Below, in pieces: positions 40,926 through 52,960 of a DNA stretch of 64,000 nucleotides (the first letter of the stretch is position 1; each line of letters begins with the position of its first letter). The stretch lies in assembly GCA_029931535.1 (NCBI GenBank), contig JAQPZY010001405.1:1-64000 (forward strand), read 5' to 3'. The notes under the pieces are model-generated. The model saw only the letters and a program-made list of their open reading frames with translations, made no database searches and was not told the origin of the DNA. Origin of the DNA: Margaritifera margaritifera. Its lineage: Eukaryota > Mollusca > Bivalvia > Unionida > Margaritiferidae. A program made the translations under genes and the position numbers.

Positions 40926-42110
40926 TTTTATCATTATCACATCAACCGTTTTTTTTTTTTTTTTTGTTTTGTTTTTTTTTTTTGTAAATCTGATGTTAGA
41001 AGGGTAATTTTCTTACTTATGAAACTAAATAACAATTGCACAGAATTAACTAATGAAATTAAGAAAATGTAAAGAAAAAGTATTACCTAAGCGAGATCTA
41101 AGGAGTCACGCATATCTTTTTTCATTTTATACTTTTTATATTGTTGTAATTTCATACTGATAAAGTATTTTCTATAAACAATAACATTCAAATTTCTTTA
41201 AAGACAAAATACCTACTAATACTGTGCGACAAAGTACTGAACCTAGATGGTAGCCAGGAAGAGACACAGTGGTACTTCATCGCAGAACAATCACGTCATA
41301 AATAATAATAAATATACAGAAGATGATAAATGTATAGCAATTTAAACCAACGAGAGGACAACACTAAGCAAACTAAGAGGTAATACAGTTGTACATGTTC
41401 TATATACGATATGGATCAGTCTGACAGGATTATAATTTAGTACCATGCACATGTATAGTTAGTGTAGTATGAACAGTGTATGAATTTTCTAGGCAGATGT
41501 TAGTAACATTTATAACTAGGATAGGCAAATTATTACAAAATATTGAGATAATAAAATAACTATGTATCTACTTCAATTAATATATTTACATAACTAAAGC
41601 ATAATGTGTAAAATCCTTTTCTTATAAAGAAAAACTGTCTAGTGGTAGCGTGAACCGAATTCGAGCCACAACATGATAAAATTGTATGTTTGAGGCTCAC
41701 TATAGGTGCAATATTTTTATAGTGATAGAATTTACCTGCTCAATCGGTTAGTTGCAAGTATGACACCAAATTGGTGCTATGGGGATGAATTGAAATTGAT
41801 TCAAATTACAATTTATGCTAATTGCTGGTGCACCGTAATACCGAAGTGGGCAGTTGGCAATCACTGCAGCTTGACTTACTTCCGGAGTTTCCAGACTTTC
41901 GTTTTGCCTATGAGCTCCAAAGGCAGTAATGTCAAGTGCGTAATATAATCAATCCAAACGACACCTCAGCCAATTTGACGCAACAAAGGAACGAATCATG
42001 TCCAACGAAGATGGCCAGGTGCACTATAACCCTTAGAGTTGGTTGTTCTCGGACACTGACAGACAAAAGTTAATAGATGGGCTTTTGCAAAAGAAAATAA
42101 TAAATAAACG
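40926..42110. other. AT-rich intergenic DNA
   Basis: A T-rich run lies at about 40,950-40,983. A plus-strand ORF of 80 codons at 41,706-41,948, in a slightly GC-richer patch, is not recognised. No RNA gene or transposon motif is visible. Confidence 0.55.
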
Positions 42111-43429
42111 GTTATAAAAATGTAATTAATCAAATGGAATAAATACATGCAATTAACATTTTCATTTCTCATGAGGTGATAATAGCAGGCCAACAAAAGA
42201 AATGATTATTATTAAATATTGTACCGTTTTTTAGTCACTGTAGCCGAATAAAATGTCCCATGGATGTACTAAATCTTTTTTCTTCCTATCACTGAATTTA
42301 GTAAAGTAGTTTCCAAATTTCCCTTATTGTTGACAGTTTAACGGCATGTTCTTAAAACATTCAATTTCTATCTTTGTTGAGTCATTATATAGATGGAACA
42401 AAAGTTAAAATGTCTTGAAGTTGTAATATGAAGAAAGCTGAACAAATATATATTTATTTGTATCAAATATAAAATGAATACCTATTTCATATATTACATT
42501 TTGTCATATTTTGACTTCGTGAACATATTCACTTCTCGCACCAAGAGAGCTATCAATTTTAATATCATGCTCATAAAAATTATATTCAATTCTCATGGAA
42601 GACTTTTTCTGTAAGAAATAGGCAGATTAATGTTTTTAACAATTATATTAGATCAAGCTTTTACACCATCAAAAGCAAACATGACTTTCAGATGTAGACA
42701 TCGCTGCCTTTGTACAAAAATCTGAAAATATACATACTGATTCTTCAAATGCTTTAGACTTGATTATAATGTAGCTCATTTAAAACATGATAATTTAAAA
42801 ACAAATTTAAATAACAGTAAAGCCTACTTAAATGAACGAAGAAAAAAAAAGCATTTAAGACATCTTTACTACGCTCTGGAAAGTCCAGGTGCTTTCACAA
42901 ATATCAATTTTGGGAACAAATTAAGCGGGACAAAAATAAAATAAAATAAAATATTCTCAATTCAAAAAATGGTTAACCGAACAATGTTAATACAGTCCAC
43001 ACAAATAGGCTTGAAAAAGATTTCCTTACAGAATGCTGTGTTAGCCACGTGGAATATCGATCGCAGGCAGACATTGTTGATATGCAAGCTTACGAAAATT
43101 ACAACAAAGGATAGAACACATATTGACAGTTATTGATGTAATTTCAAAATACGCCTGAGCTAAGAAAGAGAAAGCAAAGAACAGAAACGACATACAGGAC
43201 GCGTCTAGAGAAATCTTTAATGAACGATAAGTAGAAAATATACAGTTCCATGAAGGGAATGAATTGTGTAACCGAAAGGTTTAGGAATTACAGAAGAAAG
43301 AACATATCGAATACTTTTCCACTTACTTAGACAAAAAGGCTTTCGTAGTGACAAGATTGAATAGAACTCTTAAGACTAGAATGTGGAAGTATTTCACTGA
43401 AAATTAAATTAGAAAATGATAGATTATTC

Positions 43430-43840
43430 CCTAATCATATTAATGGCTACATTAATGCATATTACAGGTTAATATATATGACACCCATGAAGCCAGCAAA
43501 AGGGAAAATAGGTCCAAAGAATGGGTTAACTTATTTGGTTACATGACAAAAGATGTCTATAGAAGGTCTAAATATAAAATAGTTGTGAAAGTTAGGATCA
43601 CAAGATATAAATCTATTTTGTGAAAGGCTATCTTCCTAATTTCAAAGAAGATATGTGTAATCAGGCAAGTAATTGGGACCCTGTTGTATATAAATTAGAA
43701 GACTTAAAGAGATAGAATATCTGTATACGACAAACAAGATGACGTGTTCAACGGAACAATATATGTGCTAGTAAAATGAAAAGGATAGGGTAATTTATTT
43801 AATAACTGGGAACCGGACGAAAATATGATATCGTTAAAAT
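43430..43840 (+). pseudogene. Integrase C-terminal region with chromodomain, broken
   Basis: Fragments in shifting frames resemble the C-terminal part of Polinton-type retrovirus-like integrases. A KVRITRYKSI piece is followed by FVKGYLPNFKED at about 43,618-43,655 and a DPVVYKLEDL strand at about 43,680-43,705. A chromodomain-like block ending NNWEPDENMI lies at about 43,765-43,830. In that block two in-frame stops (43,777-43,779 and 43,786-43,788) fall where a conserved aromatic Trp and Tyr are expected. The catalytic core upstream is too decayed to call. Identification rests on motif order, so it is moderately sure. Confidence 0.5.
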
Positions 43841-44314
43841 AAATGGAGCATATACAATTTGAAGCTTCAAAAATAAAATTGGTTACTTCAAAATTCAAAG
43901 AATTACTCAGAATAAATCAAACAAATTCTTCTGAATCACGGATATTATGGTATCTTGCATGATGAAATAATAGCGCTTTAAAGTCCCAAGATGTCTGTTG
44001 CGATTGTTGCAAGATTTTAGGCGATAATAAAATTTCCATTATCACCGCAAATAAAATTGAATATTTCTGCTAGGACATTTGCAAGCAAATAATGAAAGAA
44101 TTGGGAATGGACCTTATTAATGATGTCGAAGAAAATAGGTTCAGTATTTAACCAGTTTATGTTTTTCATGAATATAAACAGGTCAAAATAAATAAATAAA
44201 TGACGACTTAGAATCTTTAAATGGTATCTAAGGAACAATGATTTTAATGAGCAATAACAACGTCAGATTCATGAGTAAAAACTTTAATTAGTATAATTGG
44301 AAGAGAATAGTACA

Positions 44315-44407
44315 TGTTACTATTGTGGTGAAAATAAGCCTATTGACCAAATGGAGAGTCGAAATATACATTACAAAAGATGTAAACATTGTACAAAATA
44401 TGATTAA
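44315..44407 (+). pseudogene. Cys-rich zinc-finger fragment
   Basis: A short frame reads CYYCGENKPIDQM... and later YKRCKHCTKYD before a stop, giving a C-x2-C ... C-x2-C pattern. A further C-x-C piece (KITCECGITVKG) follows in another frame near 44,470-44,500, and it has a counterpart in locus 1 near 29,600-29,635. It is probably the remains of a small DNA-binding protein gene of the element. Exact function unknown. Confidence 0.4.
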
Positions 44408-45149
44408 ACCGAGCTTTTATTATAGTGGAGGAAATGACAAAATCAGTGCATATAACCAAAATAAAATTACTTGCGAATGTGGAATAACTGTTAAAGGGGT
44501 TTAGTGTTCAGTTATTAAAAAAGTAAATTCCATAATGAATGTTTAATGGAAAAAAATAGGACTATAATAAATACTTAGAAATTTACTTATTACAAAAATA
44601 TCAAAATCTGAAAGAAGATGATTGCATCCTCTTCTAATTCGTCTTCCGTCGAGAAGCGAAATATGCAGAAATATTAGTCAAACAAAAACTAAATTAATTC
44701 CCGAAGACTCCAGGACTCATTTAATAGAAGTTTAAACGAGTTTAGATGCGAAGTCGGTAATAAAGCCCTGATATTTAATTAAAACAACAAACAAATAATG
44801 TTCTATTGATCATGTATACAAATGAATAGCATCAATCACAATTTGGTTATTAATAATTCGCCTTAAAAGCTGGCTCATTTTTAGGGTGCAAAAACTTTAG
44901 ATTAGCCTATAATCAGCCGTAATCTGTGTCGGCGCGTGCCAAGTATTGTTCTAACCTCGCGTGCCCTTGAGACATTTTCAGGGTCTTTGTCACACAGATA
45001 AGTCTACTACAGTACTTGCTAACCGTAATTAATCTGTTCCAGCGTGTGTCAGGAATTTAACAGCTAAAACACATTTCCAAGTTTGAAATCAGTATCGGTT
45101 ATGATGATATTTAAAAAAGCAACATTCGGGACTAATTCGGGACTCCAAA

Positions 45150-47957
45150 TATAATTTGGTTTTCGTGATATATCGGTATACGAAGGTTTCGGTTTTGAGA
45201 AGTTTCACTGTATATGTTAATATCTATGAAACTGAAGACAAACTTATAAAGTAATTTAGAATGACAGAAGGAGAAAGAGAAAGTCATCCACCCAAAAAAA
45301 ATACTTTTGCAAGAAGTTTCTGAATTATTTTTATTCTGAATTAAAATTACAAGAACCCACAAGATTATGCAGTAAAATAGATAACACAATAAGCAGAATG
45401 CCTGAAAAGGGTTCTGTCGTTAAATTTAAAAACTACCATCACCGACAAAAAGTTATTTTTGTTCTTTATTGTGATTTTCAAGTGTTATGGAGTCCATAAG
45501 CAATTGCAGAAAAAACTTAAATACATCATAGACAATAGAAAAAGCAAAAGACATATCATCAGGATTTTTAATTTCACAAAATATTTATATAAAAAACTAC
45601 GGCCAAGAAAAGCTGACAAAATGATATTCTTTAGTAAAGATAAAGAAGCATTATAATTCCTCCAATATACGCCATATTTGTGAAAATAAGATTATTGAAC
45701 AAAATAAAGAGATAATGATCACTAAACTGGGAAATACAGATGTCCTGCACATAATGAGTGTAATTTAAATTAGAAATATGCTAATTATATTCCACTATTT
45801 ACTTATAATTTCATGCTATTCTCATCTGACTATCAAATCGTATTAAAATAACGATCCAGATCAAGAAGTATGAATAATACAAAATAATAATGACACACAT
45901 ATTTCGTTTACTAAGGATTTTATAGTCAAAAGATTTGCAAAAGAGGTTGAAAGCTCCAAAGAAGTTTTTGTAAAAAGAACAATAAGATCTTTAGATAGCT
46001 ATCGGGTTATGAGTCAATCCCTAGAACAGCTTTCTAACAGTCTAAATGATGATCTATTTACAGACACAAGTAAACAAATTATTGGAGCCGAAGGTGATGT
46101 GTTAGTTTTCGCCCGCACCAAAAACATGGAACTAAAATATTTCAGAAAAGATACTTATCCTTACGAATACATGAATTCATTTGATAGATTTAATAAAATT
46201 AAATTACCACCAATTTTTAAAAAAATTCTATTCGAACCTCACAGAATCAAAAATTAGCAAATGAGATTACCGGTCGCTAAATATGTCATGAAACAGGAGA
46301 TTAACGGTCGCTAAACATGTAATGAAACATTTTAGATTGAATATTCTTGGTTTTACACGACTACCACGTAACAAACGATTCTTTAATGTTATGTGATATT
46401 TTATTTGAACAATTTAGAAATGTTTGCATGAATAATTATAACTAGATTCAACACGTTATTTTAGCACGCCTGGACTAGCACATGATGCTAGTTTAAAAAT
46501 AAGTGAGGTAAAATTATTACTCAAATATCATTCTGATGATTGAATCTAGAAGTTGAGAAGGAATCATCATATTTCTAAATAGATATGCTGAGGGAAATCG
46601 TTATAGCGATAGAAGAAACGAAGGTGGAAAATACGATAAGTCAAGGTCAAGGTCATTCATTATGTACCTTAACTCCAAGAATGTATACGAATGGGCAATG
46701 TGCCAAAGATGTCGGTCAGACACGTTTAAATGGGCATCAAAGCAACAATTCAAAGTCATAGAAGAATCTTTAATGTCTTGAAAAGATGAAAAAAGATTTG
46801 ATGCAATTTGCAGAAGCAGACTGAGAAGTGCAAACACGTTTACACGCCTATTTTAAAGATTATCCTTTAGCACAAGAAACACTAAATCCTAAAGAGTCTG
46901 ATTTATCTCCATTACAGAAGAAATGGATAGAAGACGTAAAGGACACAAAAACTTCAGTACCTAACTTAGTTTACACGTTAACAAGGAAACAGAGATATGT
47001 TATCCACTATCGTAATTTAATGGTGTATGTTCAGTTAGTATTAAAGCTAAAAATAAACATACATAGAGCAGTTGTTGTTTTTTTTTTGTTTTTTTTTTTG
47101 TTTTTTTTTATTTACTTTTTTAATCAAGAGCCATGGCCGAAATTATACCTAGAACTAAATACATTTTTGAGACAAAAAACAACCAGTGACTTTGGAAACG
47201 ATTTCTTTAAACTGATGAATACTGTTGTCTTCGGTAAAGAGATGGAAATTTAAGAAAGAGAACGAAAGCAAAAAATGTTCTATTGAAAAAAATATATTTA
47301 AAGTTCAAAATGATATTTTATTTTCAAGGAGAACACTCATAGAAAAGGATATGGTATTAATTTAAAGAATAAAGAAGGAAAATTAACCAAGTCAATTTCT
47401 GGTGGCTTTATAATGCTAAAAGTTGCGTATGTATTACTTCTATTACAACAAGCTAAAAGCCAATATGATGATAAATGGAAACTAAATTTCAACGATACAG
47501 ATTCTCTGTTCATAAATGGTGAAATAGATAACTTTTACACTGATTTGAAAGATAACATTCAGTTTTATGATAAAAGTTACTTTAAAAAATGATAATATTT
47601 TGGTGTTCCTAAAATGAAAAAAGATACCAGAGCTTTTTAAAGATGAATTGAATGATATATCAATACAAGAATTTGCTGGACTTAAAAGTAAGCTTTTAAA
47701 ACACAAAGATGGAAAAATATGCAAGGATGTTAAGAAGTCAGTAACTAAAAAGAATCTAAGATTAGAAATGTACATAAATCGCTTATTTGACTAAGCAATA
47801 AGGCACTATGAGATGAATTTAATTAGATCCTACCATCACGAGATATACAATATCACATTAAATAGGAAGATTGCTCTTTTACCCTATGATGATAAACATT
47901 ATTTAGTGGACAACATAAATACTTTGCCTTATAGTAATTATTCTATTAACCTGTAAT
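45150..47957 (+). pseudogene. polB: DNA polymerase B (Polinton/viral type), near full length, broken
   Basis: This is a decayed protein-primed family B polymerase. The exonuclease I region is at about 45,452-45,480 (FVLYCDF, in a frame broken soon after). A degenerate Cys/His region follows at about 45,640-45,760. Then come an SQSLEQLSNSL...DLFTDT block (46,009-46,257), a STPGLAHDASLKI block near 46,465-46,510 and a YPLAQETLNP...RKQRYVIHYRNL block (46,828-47,040). An interrupting T-rich tract lies at 47,077-47,120. A TTSDFGNDFFKLMNTVVFGK block follows at 47,190-47,240, then the palm motif NDTDS at 47,491-47,505 (usually TDTDS), and C-terminal blocks to HYLVDNINTLPYSN near 47,930. Many frameshifts and stops. 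Its end meets the convergent ATPase remnant. Confidence 0.8.
47077..47120. repeat. T-rich insertion inside polB remnant
   Basis: A stretch of about 40 bases of almost pure T, broken by single G bases, lies between two conserved polymerase blocks that are adjacent in the family. It keeps the plus frame open as poly Phe. It may be a leftover of an insertion or a slippage tract. Confidence 0.7.
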
Positions 47958-48395
47958 CAAGAAGATACTCAAGATGCAATAATGACTTTGTATGTTTACT
48001 TTGTTTTAATTTTGTTGCTTTCTTATTTGCATCGTCAATGTTGTGACAATCATCTATCAGAAACAAAGTATTAGTTCCCTGGTATATGCTAAAGAGTAAT
48101 TCTAGCCATTTATCTAATTTATCACCAGGATCTATTATAATTACATTATTGTCTTAAAAATATATTTTCTGTTCTAAGTCCTATTGTACATAAAATGTTC
48201 AATCAAATCAAGTGCAAACATTTGCACAATTTGCAACACCACATATAATCATATTATAAGGTTTTCAAAGTACACTATTTAAATATCCATTAAAAGCTTC
48301 ATGTGGGTATCAAAAACTGTTTTGGTTTCTCTTGATGTGGTAAAGGAGATACCAGGTTTGGTGTTATTCTCTTCGAAATTGATAAATTCTTCCAT
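47950..48395 (-). pseudogene. Packaging ATPase (FtsK/HerA-like, Polinton type), broken
   Basis: The minus strand starts MEEFINFEENNTKPG at 48,395 and, through frame breaks, shows a decayed P-loop region (MIICGVANCAN, where the Gly-Lys-Thr is not preserved) near 48,245-48,215. A VIIIDPGDKLDKWLELL block lies near 48,145-48,095, and a Walker B segment TLFLIDDCHNIDDANKK at about 48,075-48,020. It ends beside the polB stop. This fits the genome-packaging ATPase that Polintons and adintoviruses carry, which drives DNA into capsids. The missing P-loop lysine and the stops mean it is inactive. Assignment is by motif recognition. Confidence 0.62.
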
Positions 48396-49109
48396 ATTAA
48401 TTGGCTGCGGTTTAATTTATTATTTTTGTGTTGGATGGTTTTATAGATGTACCTAAGATATACACGATTAATACCTAGTCCAAAAAGAATGGGTAGTTTA
48501 TGTTCTGTTTACACTATCTGATCGGTACAAAATTAGCATAAATCTTAAATACCTTAGCAACCAGAGCAAGTTTATGAATTTGTTTATTTCATTTCCATTA
48601 AACTTGTTTATTACTCCGTACACACTTGCGTTGTCATTAAATTATACTTATATTTTAAAATTTTAGAAATGTAGCCAAAGTTCAATTGTTATATTATCCC
48701 CGTATATCTTTAATTATTTCATCAGGTCAGTATTTGGTTTGTAGTCGTCGCATTACATTTTCAGCTGAATTAATTTGTTGTTGACTTGTGATATTTGGTC
48801 TTTTGAGTTATTTTCTTCTTCCTCTTGTAACTATTTCAAAGTCGCACATATCTCACGTTTTTAAACCTTCTTGTACAACTTAACCATTCTTATTACATCT
48901 GTCAAACACTCCAAACATCATGTATTAATCCCAATCATCATTTAAGTAGGCTTTGCCGTAATCTAATATTTTAAATTGTCCCTGTTTGGAAGTTCCACGT
49001 TATTCAAATTCAATTCATTTCTTTAATTTGAAGATTTAAACAGAATCGATTTTGGCTGATTGTTCTGAACATTGCCTGAGTATCAGACACAAAAGTTATA
49101 TATATATAG

Positions 49110-49154
<45 letters not shown>

Positions 49155-49167
49155 TATAGTTATATAG

Positions 49168-49227
<60 letters not shown>

Positions 49228-50400
49228 CGTGGACTTACGTTTACTTTTCCATTTATCTGCACGCATATTTCTTGCTAAACTCTAGCTAAGTTATGATTCA
49301 ATCGATGCAGTCTATTATCATGTGTACTTATTAAATCATGCATATGCTGTGGTAATCAGTATAAAAGTTCTTTGCACTAACTTCAGTGTATTTTGCTGTT
49401 CATCAAAGAATTATTTCGTTGTTTATTTAAACTGTTGCTTCATTTAATACCCCTGTGAACAAAACATGCTGGGTAATTCTTCCAAAGTCATCATTACATT
49501 TAGACTGAAAGGGTTTTTCTAAAACAGCGTCAGGATGAGTAGAAAAAATAGAGAGCAAAAGCCTTATCTAAATTACTTAAATGCTAATTAACCACACTTT
49601 CTTTTCTTAATCTTTCATTTAAATATTCGAGTGACTTTGCCCTGTTTTCGTTGAACTCATTAGTTTTCTTCTATAATTTCTCAGTTATTTTCCGTGTCTT
49701 ATTCTTTCATCATCTGCACGATTTGGATCAAATAATTTAAACAGATAATTACTTTCTAGAATATAAAACCATCAGCACTTGCTCTTTAAATTATTATTGC
49801 TGCTGTTGGCATGTATGTAATTACAATAATGACAATACATTTGTATTTTGTCTCCCATATCATATGAGAATACCATTAAATCTTGATAACAACTATCAAC
49901 TTTCTAATTGAAAAAAAACGATCTCTTCAAAATGATACGTTTTTTCATTCCTTTTTATTCTTTTATATTTTAAATTAGTTCATCTGCAGATTCTTTATTA
50001 ATATTTACTGAGCAAACAAGACTTTTATTAATTACCTCTAATCTAATATGAAATGAAGCATCATTTATAGTTTCAATGTTTAGGTTTATACAAATTTATG
50101 AAAACCTGATTTTTAGTTTGTATAACATAATACGGTTTAGTAATTACAGTATGTAACTTATATTCAGCAAAACTTGATGCAGCATATTTAAAAACATAAG
50201 TATTAGCTAATGCTTATCATGTAATCTAAGTATAAAATATGTCCCAAAAAATCTTATACATTTATTTAATCACCCTTTCCATATCTAAATAAAAGTATAT
50301 GTTCCATGTTTAATATCAGGTAAAATACCAAGTTTTAATATATTACGAAAATAATATAGCAACATACCTCCGGGTAGTTTATTTATCCAATTTTTATTTT
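48396..50400. other. AT-rich DNA, possible further Polinton remains, long (TA)n
   Basis: On the minus strand near 48,790-48,995 there are short readable pieces (ILDYGKAYLNDDWD; MCDFEIVTRGRRK) that might belong to a late gene of the element, but I cannot name it. A compound (TA)n tract with GTTATATA interruptions fills about 49,098-49,226. Nothing else supportable. Confidence 0.4.
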
Positions 50401-50419
50401 ACCTTTCATTATGATCATA

Positions 50420-50702
50420 CAACCTGTTTTTAATCTCATCAACTGTAGTATTTATTGCAATTCTCTGTGTTCCCATTTTTGTGTTTGATTCAGTTTTGAA
50501 AGTCTCTGTTTCCTTCTTTTTCTGATTTATCTTGATCAATTATTTCACTTATTGCGAGAGTCTTTTTATCTACTTCATCTTTAATTGCATCCGTTTCTAT
50601 TGTAAACTTTTGCTCCATATCAGTAAAATCTTTTCTTAATCGTTTCACCCATTTGTCTAATTCGTCAATACATCCTTGTACCATACTAATAATATTAACC
50701 AG

Positions 50703-50780
<78 letters not shown>

Positions 50781-51700
50781 TTGTTATCGGCTTTTGATTT
50801 TCCTATTCCAGCAGTAAGTTCATTTTTGAGAGTTGCTAAATCCTGATCCTTAAGATCTTTTATTTTGTCGCTTAAGTCAAGTATAAATAAATCGTAACTC
50901 GTTCTCATCGAGACAATCCTATTTTGTCGCTTAAGTCAAGTATAAATAAATCGTAACTCATTCTCATCGATCTAATCCTACTTTCATTTACATTTATTTT
51001 TATATCGCTTTCATTTATCTTTTGGTGTATTGCTGTTAAGTCATTTTTTAATGTAACTGCGACCAGGTATTAGTCTTAGCAGTTATCTTTTCTTCCAATA
51101 TTACATAGCACCTTTGCAATCATTAACTAAGTTTTAAGTTTTGGGTCGTTTTGTTAAACTTCATTATTGAAGTCTTTCTTTATCTGTTGTAACTGTGATT
51201 CTTAAGCATTACATCCTTCTTGACATTTCTTTGTTTCCATGTAAGCCTCTATGAGTTTATATCTTGCTCAATGCTAACTATTGCAACTTCGCTTGGTATT
51301 TCTCCTGGTCTTTTGCTCGCTTTCTCTCATAGTTGACAATGCTTTTAGAGCATTAGACAGAGTATTACATATCTGCTTAAACAAGTTATGTGCATCTAAA
51401 ATCTATCGTTTGTTTTATTAAGTCTGTTCTTGTAACTTTAGTAGTTCTTTATGTGATACTTTGATTCAGAACTATTAATTTATTAATAACTTGTTCTCTC
51501 CATGTTTTGTATCTTTCATAATTATTATCCTCCAAAGCGTTAAACATTTGAGTGTCCATTCGTCTTTGGTACATAAGTTTTACTGGATGCATCAAATTTT
51601 AGTACCTGATCTGCTAAACGTGTAATACGGTTGTTTTTCAAGCTTAAATCGTTGTTAAGTTATTAACTTATTGAATCAACATTCTCCTCTTTTTTTTCTT
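50420..51700 (-). pseudogene. Degenerate coiled-coil protein remnant
   Basis: The minus strand shows repeated short open blocks rich in Glu, Lys, Asp and Leu with heptad-like spacing (LDKWVKRLRKDFTDMEQKF, LSDKIKDLKDQDLATLKNEL, AIHQKINESDIKINVNES). They are separated by frameshifts and by a (TA)n tract at 50,703-50,778. A 50-bp direct duplication (50,861-50,910 and 50,921-50,970, one G/A difference) duplicates the MRTSYDLFILDLSDKI segment. No family is recognised. A structural gene of the neighbouring Polinton-like remnant is possible but unproven. Confidence 0.35.
50861..50970. repeat. 50-bp direct duplication
   Basis: The segment beginning attttgtcgcttaagtcaag occurs twice with 60-bp periodicity and one mismatch (cgtaactcgttctc versus cgtaactcattctc), indicating a recent tandem duplication. 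Confidence 0.9.
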
Positions 51701-52449
51701 CTTTTTTTCTTCTATAGATTTAAAACTACAGAGAATTACAAATACGCACCAAACAGAGCGGAAAGTGCAGTATATATATTGATTTTATTAACTCTGGTAT
51801 ACTATGATCTAATAAATGACACATGAATATGATATTCCACATTCTGATGGTGCTATTCATACCGCCCAGTTTAAATTGATTTTGCCAAACTTTTGTATAA
51901 CACTGTGCTATGTATATGTTCGATGAACGATGATAGTGAAATTTTCAAGTGTACTTGTCTAGAATGTTCAGTGGCTTGTATAAAATAAATTGTCTTCTGT
52001 ATAGTATCTGTTTTATCTTTTAAATGTTTCTGCAATGTCTTTATTAACTGGAACATTACACAAAGTTGCACGACAAGATCAAGGTGCACTGCTTGTTATT
52101 TCCTTTTAAATTTAAACTTCATTATTTAAGTATCGAAAGTTGTAAATTTTTATCACAGGAATATACACTGACTAATAATTTCTGGATGTTTTTGGTTATA
52201 TCAAATAATTTATCTGTATAAAATTACAAAAATATAAAGTGAAAAGTGAAAGGCAAACCATTGCTTACTTCGCTGCGCTCGCACAGCGAATGAAGTGAGA
52301 CTTTTTCTTTACATTTTCATCATTTTAGTAGTTAACTATTTACAATTGTTATTTACTTTCTGAAGTAAAAACGTTACTCTTTCAAAAATCAGAACTTTGT
52401 TTTGAAAAATGATATAAAAGAGCGGAAATGAGTGTGATAAAATAAAATA
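51701..52449. other. AT-rich intergenic DNA
   Basis: A minus-strand ORF of 72 codons at 51,871-52,089 is unrecognised. A small palindromic motif (cttcgctgcgctcgcacagcgaatgaag) lies near 52,268-52,295. No other feature seen. Confidence 0.5.
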
Positions 52450-52556
52450 GTTTGGGTGCGTGCTACACCTAATACGATGGTTAGTATTGTGCCATCCACC
52501 AAGATTTTTCAACAAAAATTGTTTCTTGGGGACTGGTGGCCTAGGATTTTTCCACA

Positions 52557-52641
<85 letters not shown>

Positions 52642-52960
52642 TTTTGGCAGTTTTTTTGCGGATTATACTGTTGTTTTGTTGTTGTTTTTTTTGTATTTTT
52701 TTTTAAAAAAGATTGGGCAGGGGTGAGCAAGGAAACTGAAGATCTACAATTATTTTATCGCGTGGGGGATAGGATGTTGGTTTTTGAAAAATACAATAAT
52801 GATTGGGGAGGAAATGGTGGAGAATTTTAAGAAATATATTTTTTTTATTATGTGGGAGATCGGGCTTTGGTTTTTGAGACAAATAACAAATGTATGGTGT
52901 AGGGCACGACTACAGTTTGTGGTTTGAGACAGGATACTACTTACGTTTGATACAACAGGT
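52450..52960 (+). repeat. Dispersed repeat, copy 2
   Basis: Inverted relative of the sequence at 40,560-40,925 (see the 13- and 14-base identities there). This copy is split by a (TA)n tract at about 52,556-52,640 and contains an internal near-duplication of a gtgggggata...gtttttgaaaaa-like block (about 52,761-52,790 and 52,853-52,880). Spurious ORFs run through the TA tract. Confidence 0.7.

Larger units (their letters stand above)
42110..48400. mobile_element. Polinton/Maverick-like (adintovirus-like) remnant, locus 2
   Basis: Collinear remains of several core Polinton functions are present. From left to right they are a segment paralogous to locus 1 (42,120-42,600), integrase C-terminus with chromodomain-like block (43,430-43,840, plus), a Cys-rich zinc-finger fragment (44,315-44,407, plus), DNA polymerase B (45,150-47,957, plus) and a packaging ATPase (48,395-47,950, minus). 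The last two converge tail to tail. Every gene has frameshifts and stops. No major or minor capsid gene was recognised and no terminal inverted repeats were found, so the boundaries are approximate. Polintons encode this gene combination and are related to viruses of the adintovirus type. This is an old, inactive copy. Confidence 0.65.

Noticed and set aside
45132..45389. 85-codon minus-strand ORF
   Set aside because: Antisense to the polymerase B remnant, AT-rich and without a family.
52509..52730. ORFs on both strands over the (TA)n tract near 52.6 kb
   Set aside because: Poly Tyr-Ile from the microsatellite only.
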